In this document: piece after piece, positions 15,512 to 22,644 of the stretch | Layout: every line of letters begins with the position of its first letter | Numbering within the stretch: position 1 is the first letter of the stretch | Source: Lachnospiraceae bacterium | GTDB lineage: Bacteria; Bacillota; Clostridia; Lachnospirales; Lachnospiraceae | Reading direction: 5' to 3' | NCBI GenBank assembly: GCA_014804445.1 | Contig: JAAUZU010000004.1 | Span: 156,724 to 192,111, forward strand | DNA: 35,388 bases | Position numbers and translations under genes: made by a program | Notes under the pieces: generated by a model | Databases searched by the model: none | Seen by the model: only the letters and a program-made list of their open reading frames with translations | Told to the model about the DNA's origin: nothing

Positions 15512-15958
15512 CTAGCTCTCCGATATATGAACCTTCAATTTTGCAGTCACCTGCGGATGCAGCTTGATATTTACCTCATATGCGCCAAAGCTCTTCAATG
15601 CCTCCGGCAGCACTACTTTCTTCTTGTCCAGCTCGATTCCATGCTGTTCCTTGCATGCAGCCACGATTTCTTTGGAAGAAACAGAGCCAAATACCCTGCC
15701 GCCTTCTCCTGCCTTAATCTTTACCTCTACGGTCTTGGTTTCCAAAACTGCCGCCAAGTCCTTCGCCGCCTGTAACTGCTCCGCCGCTATCTTAGCTTCC
15801 TTTGCCTTCTGCAATTTTAAATCATTCATATTCTTTGCATTGGCTTCAATTCCGATTTTCTTGGGAAGGATGTAATTTCTGGCATAGCCATCGCTGGCTT
15901 CGATAACGTCGCCTTTCTTTCCCAGATTTTTATCGTCCTGTAATAATATAATCTTCAT
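15512..15958 (-). CDS. rplI: Ribosomal protein L9
   Basis: This 148-aa 50S protein has the L9 N-terminal signature (MKIILLQDDKNLGKKGDVIEASDGYARNYILP region), a long connecting helix (~40-75), and a C-terminal RNA-binding domain ending in VNIKLHPQVTAKLKV. It has normal length and a GGAGGT ribosome site, and lies 21 bases after gdpP and 18 before dnaB, in one operon. Confidence 0.98.
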   Translation of the reverse strand: MKIILLQDDKNLGKKGDVIEASDGYARNYILPKKIGIEANAKNMNDLKLQKAKEAKIAAEQLQAAKDLAAVLETKTVEVKIKAGEGGRVFGSVSSKEIVAACKEQHGIELDKKKVVLPEALKSFGAYEVNIKLHPQVTAKLKVHISES

Positions 15959-15979
15959 AGTTGTACCTCCTGCTGTATT

Positions 15980-18031
15980 CTATATATCGCCTTCCTCAAG
16001 CATAATATCTATGGTAGCCTTCAGGTTGCCGATTGCCTCCGCCATGCTTACGCCTTCCATCTGGCAGCCGGCAATGCTCATATGACCGCCGCCGCCCAGC
16101 CTTTCCATGATAATCTGTACATTGACTTCGTCGATGGAGCGTGCCGAAACATAAATCTTGCCCTGATATTCCGTCAGCACAAAGCTTGCTTTGATTCCCT
16201 TGATATTCAAAAGCTCGTTTGCCGCCTGCGCACCCACCACGGTCGGACTCTGCAAATCCTCGCTCGTACAGATGGAAATAGCAAAGGTCTGACGATAGAT
16301 TTCGGCCTGACTGACCGCGTCCGCCCTTGCTTTATACTCAATAGCGTCCTCGCGGAACATCTTTCTGACACGGGTGACATCCGCGCCGTTCCTGCGCAGG
16401 AAAGCAGCCGCTTCAAAAGTTCTCACACCCGTCTTACTCATAAAGTTGTTTGTATCAATTACGATACCGGCATACATGCAGTCCGCTTCTTCCGTGCGGA
16501 TTTTAATGTTGTCGCTTGTGTACTGCAATATCTCTGATACCATTTCACATGCAGAGGAAGCATACGGCTCCACGTAGGATAACGTGGCATTTTCAATGGT
16601 TTCCGCACCCTGCCTGTGATGGTCCAGTACCACGATGGATTTGCACGCCCGCAGTAAATCAGGACATTCCGTGATAGTCGGTCTGTTGACATCCACCACC
16701 ACCAGCACGGTATTACTTCCCGCCATCTCGATTGCCTGACTGCTGCCCACTATCATATCCGGCTCATACTCAGGATTGTTTTTAAACAAGTCCACCAAAG
16801 GCTGCAGAGAGTTGGATACATCATTTAATACAATATGCGCCTTCCTGTCCAGCGCCTGCGCTATCCGGTAAATACCCACCGCTGCGCCGAAGCTGTCCAC
16901 ATCGGGCAGCCTGTGGCCCATAATAATCACTCTGTCCTTGCCTGCAATAATTTCCTTCAGGGCATGTGCCTTGACACGCGCCTTGACACGGGTATTCTTT
17001 TCTACCTGCTGGCTCTTGCCGCCGTAGTAGGTAATGCTCTCCGGCGTCTTAATCACCGCCTGGTCGCCGCCGCGTCCCAGCGCCAAATCGATGGCATTGC
17101 GGGCAAACTCATAATTCTGTGCATAAGTGAGTCCGTCCAGTCCCACGCCGATGCTGATGGTCACCGCCATTTCATTGCCGATATTCACTGTCTTGACATC
17201 TTCCAGCAAATCAAAACGGGACTCCTGAAGCTGTGCAATGGACTTTTTCCGCATGACAATCAGATACTTGTCCTTCTCCATTTTTTTCACAATACCGTCA
17301 AGCGCAGAAATGTATTTATTGATTTTCCTGTCAATCAAGGCTATCAGAAGGGAACGCCTTACCTCCTCCACGCTTTCCAGCGCTTCTTCATAATTGTCCA
17401 GATACAGCAGACCGACTGCAAGGCTTTGGTCGTCAACCTCCTGCAAAGCAATATGAAGCGCCGTCTCATCAAACAGATAGACTGCTATCAAATAGCCGCT
17501 ATACCCTTCCGCTTCAATCATATTGCTGTTTTCCGCCATCTCCTTTAGGGAAATCAGCTTAAGCTTAGCTATGTATTCCTTACCTTCATAGGCAACGTCA
17601 TACTGTGCTTCCTCTATCTCCTCATTGTTCGGGAGCTTCTCCCTTGTAATGGAGGGAAACAGCGCCATAATGGACTTATTGAAGCCCTTCGGCTGCTTCA
17701 CAATGTTTTCAAATGCCTGGTTTGTCCAAATCACCTTTCCCGTATCATCCAGCAGTGCATACGGCAGCTCCAGCTCACGTAAAAGCTTTTTTTGAATCTG
17801 TCCGTACTGCGTCGCAAAACTGACGAGCTCATTGACTATCAGCGGCTTATTGTAAAAATACAAGGTCAGGGTAACTGCAAAATAGAATATGGTAAAAGCC
17901 CCCAGCAACAGCCCCGCGCGATAATCAATGACAAGCATGCCGCCATTCACGATCAGCAGAAGCACGCCCAGATATATCGAAAACTGCAAATATGTTTTAA
18001 TTCTTCCTTTAAGTCTGATTCTTTTCTTCAT
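15980..18031 (-). CDS. gdpP: GdpP cyclic-di-AMP phosphodiesterase
   Basis: This 683-aa membrane protein hydrolyses c-di-AMP to pApA, controlling osmotic and cell-wall homeostasis. It has two N-terminal helices (~14-32 and ~37-55), a PAS domain at ~75-160 (LPYALLDDTGKVIWTNQAF), a degenerate GGDEF domain at ~175-310, and DHH-DHHA1 domains from ~340. The catalytic motifs are MGHRLPDVDSFGAAVG, VVDVNRP, VVLDHHRQG and VIDTNNFM, and the DHHA1 motif is GGGGHMSIAG. A GGAGAG site lies 5 bases before the start. It is first gene of the gdpP-rplI-dnaB operon, as in Bacillus yybT. Confidence 0.97.
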   Translation of the reverse strand: MKKRIRLKGRIKTYLQFSIYLGVLLLIVNGGMLVIDYRAGLLLGAFTIFYFAVTLTLYFYNKPLIVNELVSFATQYGQIQKKLLRELELPYALLDDTGKVIWTNQAFENIVKQPKGFNKSIMALFPSITREKLPNNEEIEEAQYDVAYEGKEYIAKLKLISLKEMAENSNMIEAEGYSGYLIAVYLFDETALHIALQEVDDQSLAVGLLYLDNYEEALESVEEVRRSLLIALIDRKINKYISALDGIVKKMEKDKYLIVMRKKSIAQLQESRFDLLEDVKTVNIGNEMAVTISIGVGLDGLTYAQNYEFARNAIDLALGRGGDQAVIKTPESITYYGGKSQQVEKNTRVKARVKAHALKEIIAGKDRVIIMGHRLPDVDSFGAAVGIYRIAQALDRKAHIVLNDVSNSLQPLVDLFKNNPEYEPDMIVGSSQAIEMAGSNTVLVVVDVNRPTITECPDLLRACKSIVVLDHHRQGAETIENATLSYVEPYASSACEMVSEILQYTSDNIKIRTEEADCMYAGIVIDTNNFMSKTGVRTFEAAAFLRRNGADVTRVRKMFREDAIEYKARADAVSQAEIYRQTFAISICTSEDLQSPTVVGAQAANELLNIKGIKASFVLTEYQGKIYVSARSIDEVNVQIIMERLGGGGHMSIAGCQMEGVSMAEAIGNLKATIDIMLEEGDI

Positions 18032-18172
18032 GTATACTCTCCTGCATACCGCAGCCCCGCCTGCGATATGTCCGCTTTAAACCTATCCTGCTATAGTATA
18101 ACATTTTTTCTTATATCTTTCCACAAGATAATTTGTCGAATGGCAGGAGTTTTTATCTATTTAAAACGTTTC

Positions 18173-18221
18173 CCTATGGAAAAAAGGGGTTCTCTTCGAT
18201 GAATTCTTTCTTTTCCATAGG
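18173..18221 (-). terminator. Hairpin just after the lipoprotein gene
   Basis: An 11-bp perfect inverted repeat (CCTATGGAAAA / TTTTCCATAGG) begins 6 bases after the stop codon. The T-run lies at the inner edge of the 3' arm rather than behind it, so this may stabilise mRNA more than terminate. Confidence 0.45.
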
Positions 18222-18226
18222 CATAA

Positions 18227-20299
18227 TCACTCATTTATCGGCCCCTCCCAGGGAATTCCCCACTCACCGCCGCCTTCATAATGTAAAATCAGCCCTTCCT
18301 CATCATATTCCATAATATCAGGAAAATAGTCTCTCAGATTTCCCATGGTAACGTTTGACAGCCTTGAGATAAAATCTGAATAGCTCACATAAGTCAGACG
18401 GGTATCCTCATCATAGACAAAAAGCCCGCCATCATAATAGTAACCCCCGTATGCATCGTCCCAAGATCGAATCTCCAGATAGCGGAGCGTAAACTTCTCT
18501 CCCGTCTCCTTGTTTGTTACCTCCTGCTCCCACACGCAGTCCCATTCATAGCTGTTATAAATGTCCTCATATAATTCGTCAAACCCCTCCATATCATAGG
18601 CACAGTCCATCCATACTTCTTCCCTGCCGTTTTCATACCGGCTCACTTGCACCTCTATCGTATCGCTAAAACCCTCGATATGCGAAAAAACCTTTATCCT
18701 TTCTAAACCGCTCTCCCCCGTCCACTGATAGGTTTTCCAGCTCCCGGTTAAAGCGGAACCATGGGTGCGCACATGAATCCGCCTGTTCACCGCATCCACA
18801 TAGTAGTCGCTATAAAAGTCCAGTACCCCCGTATCCTCCAGAAAGCGCCCCTCGGAAGGGCTCCACAGAAAGGTTGCGGCATTCAGGTTGCTTGCCGCAA
18901 ATGTATTCACAACGATAAGATCCAGATAGCCGTCCGCGTTAATGTCCTCAAAATAACTCGGCAGTGCATAGGGGCTGGCGCTTTTCCAAATATAAAATAC
19001 CTGAAGGGGCTCCTCCTCGCCCTCTTTCCGGACAGAGACTTCCATATTATCATGAATTTCTTCATCCTGCCTGTCCTCTCTGTCGTCGATATCCGTAATC
19101 GTGATGATCAGCCGCTCTCCATTCACTTCCTGCTCTATATATTCCAGAAATCCCCCCAGCGCGTCCTTACAATAGATATCCCCGTTTTCCTCCCTCTGCC
19201 AGTGTCCGTAATTCCTATCATAATCACTCTGCCGTTTCAGTTTACCAACAGCGCCGATAAAGTCCTCTCCCAAAATACCGGCAGCACAGGGAATGCCGTC
19301 ACGATAGAAAAAGGCATACTTTCCCTCACTATCCTCTATCTGACGCCAGACATCATCATAATCCGCTTTCTCACCGGGCTTCCAACTCTTCAAGTCCACA
19401 CGGTAATAAGACATCGTAGGATAGTTCTCCTCAAAATAGGACAGGTAATCCGCTTCCGTCCCACAGTCCGGTAAGCTTACCCCTGCCTGCATCCAGAATT
19501 CGCAGACTTCTGTCCCCTTTTCGTCTCCCTCTTCTTCCTTATCTCGCTCCAATTTCAGAGAAAATCCCTCTTCATCATGCTGACAGGACAGCACTCTGCT
19601 GTCCGCAAGATAAATTCTGAACTCATCATACAAAAAGTACTTGCAAAGTTCCGGTTCTTCCTCGCCGCCCCCGCCTGCGAGCAGTTCGCTGCGGTTTCCG
19701 CACACAGTCTCTCCGTCCCATTTCAACTCTGACTCAAACAGCCAATCCTCCAAAAACGCCTGCCAACTCTCCTCAGCCATAAAACCGTAAAGCGCATAAA
19801 CCGCCTCTCCCTGCTGCAGATACAGCCAGTGCTCCTCTCCCGCATCAACCCTGATAAGCTGTGTGATAGCGGCATCCCCTGCAATCACACAGTTCACACT
19901 CATATTACATAAAAACAACTTCTCCGACAGGGTATTGATATGGGTAAGCAGCGCCTCCTGCGACATAGAAGAACGCATAACCTCCACCTGAGCCGGTGTC
20001 TGCATACGCCGGTCTGCAGCAAAACAGCCCTCCGCCTTCCACGTTGCTTCGCCATCGGTACATGCCTGCATGATTTTTCCCGGCTCTTTTGCCGCTTTTT
20101 CTGCATAGGCACAGTAAATCCACCCAAAATCCTGCTCCCACGACAGCTCCCCCAACGCAAAACCTTCTGCCGTATATTTTTCCGTCAGGATACCGTTCGC
20201 CCGCTCCCCACAGCCGCTTAGGCTTCCCGCAAATAAACAGCACAAAAAGAGAACTGCCAGCCGTAATATTTTATCATACGTTTTTGTATTTTTCCCCAT
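18227..20299 (-). CDS. Large lipoprotein with FG-GAP/VCBS-like repeat
   Basis: A 690-aa surface lipoprotein I cannot assign to a function. The N-terminal signal peptide (ILRLAVLFLCCLFAGSLSGC) carries a lipobox, so the mature protein is acylated and outside the membrane. The body is rich in Glu, Asp, Tyr and Trp. One segment, YFEDINADGYLDLIVVN, fits the DxNxDGxxD calcium-binding loop of FG-GAP/VCBS repeats and is followed by a similar blade-like stretch. I choose ATG 20299 (GAGGAG 11 bases upstream); the GTG at 20311 overlaps that ribosome site. It stands alone between gdpP and rpsR. It may bind a polymer or take part in envelope structure; this is inference only. Confidence 0.7.
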   Translation of the reverse strand: MGKNTKTYDKILRLAVLFLCCLFAGSLSGCGERANGILTEKYTAEGFALGELSWEQDFGWIYCAYAEKAAKEPGKIMQACTDGEATWKAEGCFAADRRMQTPAQVEVMRSSMSQEALLTHINTLSEKLFLCNMSVNCVIAGDAAITQLIRVDAGEEHWLYLQQGEAVYALYGFMAEESWQAFLEDWLFESELKWDGETVCGNRSELLAGGGGEEEPELCKYFLYDEFRIYLADSRVLSCQHDEEGFSLKLERDKEEEGDEKGTEVCEFWMQAGVSLPDCGTEADYLSYFEENYPTMSYYRVDLKSWKPGEKADYDDVWRQIEDSEGKYAFFYRDGIPCAAGILGEDFIGAVGKLKRQSDYDRNYGHWQREENGDIYCKDALGGFLEYIEQEVNGERLIITITDIDDREDRQDEEIHDNMEVSVRKEGEEEPLQVFYIWKSASPYALPSYFEDINADGYLDLIVVNTFAASNLNAATFLWSPSEGRFLEDTGVLDFYSDYYVDAVNRRIHVRTHGSALTGSWKTYQWTGESGLERIKVFSHIEGFSDTIEVQVSRYENGREEVWMDCAYDMEGFDELYEDIYNSYEWDCVWEQEVTNKETGEKFTLRYLEIRSWDDAYGGYYYDGGLFVYDEDTRLTYVSYSDFISRLSNVTMGNLRDYFPDIMEYDEEGLILHYEGGGEWGIPWEGPINE

Positions 20300-20460
20300 T
20301 TGTATTGTCACTCCTCACAAAAAATTAATCTATAAGTGGTTGCAAAATTCGTTATGCAGCAAGTGTCATTGTACAGGTTGTATACTTCGAAACAAGCAAG
20401 GATGAGTTTTTTCAATTACCGAATATCAGCGAAACATTCTTCCCAGACACAGGAAATGGG

Positions 20461-20519
20461 CAATAGAGACAAAATAAGGGCGACTTGCCACGCTTCGGAG
20501 CCCGTTTTTGTCTCTATTG
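20461..20519. repeat. 14-bp perfect-stem inverted repeat
   Basis: CAATAGAGACAAAA (20461-20474) and TTTTGTCTCTATTG (20506-20519) are exact complements around a 31-base GC-richer loop containing GGGC/GCCC. It lies ~160 bases upstream of the lipoprotein start and ~100 bases beyond the rpsR terminator. It could be a second terminator, a structured leader or a small dispersed repeat. Confidence 0.6.
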
Positions 20520-20624
20520 AACATTTTCGTCACTTTTTTATTCTATCAAACCTTCTGTTTCCTTTGCAATAAAACGGCAGAAATTTACAGCAAAATTTTT
20601 ACGTACACGCTGCTTTTTACATGC

Positions 20625-20662
20625 AAAAAAGGTCAGCGAACCTGATTGTCCGCTGACCCTGC
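20625..20662 (-). terminator. Terminator of the rpsF-ssb-rpsR operon
   Basis: Minus-strand stem GGTCAGCG / CGCTGACC (20631-20658) followed by a run of six T residues. Confidence 0.85.
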
Positions 20663-20686
20663 TTTTGTTTGATTTGTGTCGGAAAC

Positions 20687-20950
20687 TTAATCCTGAACGT
20701 AAGGCATCAGTGCTACGTGACGCGCACGCTTAATCGCAGCGGTGAGCGCTCTCTGATGCTTTGCACAGTTGCCGGTGATTCTTCTGGGAAGAATCTTACC
20801 TCTCTCGGATACGTATCTCTTTAACTTGTTTACATCTTTATAATCAATTACGTTGTCCTTGCCACAAAATACACAAACTTTTTTTCTTCTGCGGATGCCG
20901 CCTTTTTTTCTCATAGGCGCATCAGCTTTGTCTGCTTTATTGAATGCCAT
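20687..20950 (-). CDS. rpsR: Ribosomal protein S18
   Basis: An 87-aa 30S protein with the S18 core ([28 protein letters not shown], then [16 protein letters not shown]). The N-terminus is Lys/Arg-rich and holds CVFC, which with the later Cys-x2-His suggests the zinc-binding form of S18. It is last in rpsF-ssb-rpsR, 28 bases after ssb, with a terminator behind it. S18 binds as a dimer with S6, encoded first in the same operon. Confidence 0.98.
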   Translation of the reverse strand: MAFNKADKADAPMRKKGGIRRRKKVCVFCGKDNVIDYKDVNKLKRYVSERGKILPRRITGNCAKHQRALTAAIKRARHVALMPYVQD

Positions 20951-20978
20951 ATGTCAGTGCCTCCATTCTTTCAAAAAA

Positions 20979-21419
20979 TTAGTTAAACGGCAGCTCTTCG
21001 TCGATGCCGTCCGGGATGTTCATAAAGCCGTCCCCTGCGCCTGAAGGCTCGGGTCTGTTATTATTTCCTCCCATGTAACCGCTGTTATCTCCGGAAGCGT
21101 TCTTGCTCTCAGCAAACTCAACCTCATCTACCATGACGCGGACACTGTAAACCTGCTGTCCGTCCCTGTTGGTGTAGTTATCGTTCTGGATACGCCCGCT
21201 GAGGACTATCTTGGTGCCCTTGTGCAGGTATCTCTCTATAAACTCTGCCTGTTTGCCAAATGCGGTGCAGTTAAAGAAATCTGCATCCGGCTCTCCGTCC
21301 CTCTTGAACCTTCTGTCCACTGCAACGGAAAATCTCGCAACCGCCGTCTGGCTGCTTCCCTGAGAATATCTCACTTCAGGATCTCTGGTTAATCGTCCCA
21401 TAAGAATTACTTTATTCAT
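20979..21419 (-). CDS. ssb: Single-stranded DNA-binding protein
   Basis: This 146-aa protein has an N-terminal OB fold (MNKVILMGRLTRDPEVRYS; DFFNCTAFGKQAEFIERYL; KIVLSGRIQND) to ~105, a Gly/Asn-rich flexible linker, and the acidic tip DGIDEELPFN, matching the conserved DDELPF tail that recruits replication and repair proteins. It protects ssDNA at the fork. It lies between rpsF and rpsR, the standard arrangement. Confidence 0.98.
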   Translation of the reverse strand: MNKVILMGRLTRDPEVRYSQGSSQTAVARFSVAVDRRFKRDGEPDADFFNCTAFGKQAEFIERYLHKGTKIVLSGRIQNDNYTNRDGQQVYSVRVMVDEVEFAESKNASGDNSGYMGGNNNRPEPSGAGDGFMNIPDGIDEELPFN

Positions 21420-21430
21420 CTCAATCTCTC

Positions 21431-21448
21431 TTTCCGGTATACCGGAAA
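21431..21448. repeat. 18-base perfect palindrome between rpsF and ssb
   Basis: TTTCCGGTATACCGGAAA reads the same on both strands. It sits in the 79-base gap 12 bases upstream of the ssb start codon and overlaps the region where an ssb leader would fold. It could be a hairpin (7-bp stem, 4-base loop) tuning ssb translation, or a protein site. Confidence 0.55.
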
Positions 21449-21498
21449 TACTCCGAATACCATAAATCCATCCATATCTTTTGTATCCGGCATACCTG

Positions 21499-21786
21499 TT
21501 ATGCTTCGTTTTTCACAATTAAATATCGGATAACATTGTCCATGATGCGCATACGGCTCTCAATTTCAGCGGGAGCTGTGCTGTCTGCATCGAACTGGAT
21601 GAAATAGTAGAACGCTTCCTTCATCTTCTGAATTTCGTAAGCCAATCTCTTCTTACCCCATTCATCAATGTTGGTAATGGTTCCGCCGAATCTCTCCACA
21701 AGCGCCTTGCACTTGTCAATTACGGCTGCTCTTTCATCGTCCTCGATCTTCGCACTCACAACAACTGTCATTTCATATTTGTTCAT
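21499..21786 (-). CDS. rpsF: Ribosomal protein S6
   Basis: A 95-aa 30S protein with the S6 ferredoxin-like fold: MNKYEMTVVVSAKIEDDERAA, FGGTITNIDEWGKKRLAYEI and FYYFIQFDAD are all in place. It is first of rpsF-ssb-rpsR with an AAGGAGG ribosome site. The leader upstream contains a small hairpin. Confidence 0.98.
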   Translation of the reverse strand: MNKYEMTVVVSAKIEDDERAAVIDKCKALVERFGGTITNIDEWGKKRLAYEIQKMKEAFYYFIQFDADSTAPAEIESRMRIMDNVIRYLIVKNEA

Positions 21787-21810
21787 GCTTTTACCTCCTT
21801 ATGGTCTCTG

Positions 21811-21883
21811 GCCCCTGCCTTAACAGGAGCAAGGAATTTATATCACGGTAAATTATGATACCACACAATCTCGCTGTTTGCAA
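21811..21883 (-). promoter_or_regulatory. Promoter and leader hairpin of rpsF
   Basis: Minus-strand TTGCAA (21878-21883) and TATCAT (21855-21860) with 17-base spacing lie inside the end of the upstream gene. The short leader holds GCTCCTG (21824-21830) pairing with CAGGGGC (21811-21817), 6-base loop. Firmicutes rpsF leaders often carry an S6:S18-binding structure; I cannot confirm that this is one. Confidence 0.5.
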
Positions 21884-22472
21884 GGGTTTTGCGATAAATT
21901 CTTAACAAGTGAAAATATCTACTATCAGTTTGTAAATTTTTTATACGACTATCAATAATATCCAGTTCCTCTTTCCTGTCATTTATCTTTTTCAACAGTT
22001 CGTTTCTTTTTTCTCTATCTATACGCAGCGCATGGTTTTCATAAAAGTTTAAATTTGCAGAAACACATAATTGCAATAACATTAACAAATTATGCAGGCT
22101 GCTATTTATAAGTAACTCTTTCTCAAAATGTTCCTTTTCTATGATTAACTCTCTTTTCCTCGATTCAAAATCTTCAATAATCATTGTTTTTAGCACCCGA
22201 ATTTTTCTATTACGAAATTCTTTGAAAGCCCATCTGCACACAATTATACTTGCCGGCAGCATAGTCAAAGCCATTGTGGTAATGACTGCTTCTATTGACG
22301 CATCAACGAAATCACATCGATCAATAACAAAAAAACTCAAGTATAAACCAATCAAAGCCACCCCCAATATAATGATCGCCGGTTTCTCCATCATATATGC
22401 AGCCAACACAAGCAATGCTGTCCCCAAAATTATTATTAGTATATATATTGCTGCGTAATCTGATAAATCCAT
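21843..22472 (-). CDS. Membrane protein with cytoplasmic coiled coil, unknown function
   Basis: A 209-aa protein starting at ATG 22472 (GAGG 8 bases upstream; the frame open to 22529 has no such site). Three hydrophobic segments fill residues ~9-26, ~31-50 and ~60-84 (IYILIIILGTALLVLAAYM; IIILGVALIGLYLSFFVI; a third before the RNRKIR stop-transfer). A long Glu/Lys-rich coiled coil follows (~100-185), then a short tail. No motif or family is recognised. Its codon use is AT-richer than the ribosomal operon it precedes, and the rpsF promoter lies inside its 3' end, so it could be a later arrival. Confidence 0.6.
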   Translation of the reverse strand: MDLSDYAAIYILIIILGTALLVLAAYMMEKPAIIILGVALIGLYLSFFVIDRCDFVDASIEAVITTMALTMLPASIIVCRWAFKEFRNRKIRVLKTMIIEDFESRKRELIIEKEHFEKELLINSSLHNLLMLLQLCVSANLNFYENHALRIDREKRNELLKKINDRKEELDIIDSRIKNLQTDSRYFHLLRIYRKTLANSEIVWYHNLP

Positions 22473-22602
22473 TTCTAACCTCAATCCTCTTCCTAATAAC
22501 TGCAATTTAGCAAACCAGTCCACAACCAACCTTTAAATAAGTATACCACATTTTCGGAAGTTATTGTTACAATTTAGGATTTTCTTTCTCTCCACAAATC
22601 AA

Positions 22603-22621
22603 GGCGGCAAAACCTGCCGCC
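22603..22621 (-). terminator. Possible terminator after the galactan operon
   Basis: Stem GGCGGCA / TGCCGCC with a 5-base loop, 24 bases after the secreted GH53 stop. The minus-strand tail is only weakly T-rich. Confidence 0.5.
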
Positions 22622-22644
22622 CTGACCAAACACAATTTTCACTT

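Larger units (their letters stand above)
20300..20686. other. 387-base intergenic region with two hairpins
   Basis: No gene is supported. It holds the rpsR terminator (20625-20662), a long perfect-stem hairpin (20461-20519), and, presumably, the promoter of the lipoprotein gene; I see no consensus promoter there. Confidence 0.6.

Noticed and set aside
20300..20686. T-box or metabolite riboswitch ahead of the lipoprotein gene
   Set aside because: No T-box GGTGGNACCGCG-type string and no known aptamer core was seen; only a simple long hairpin.
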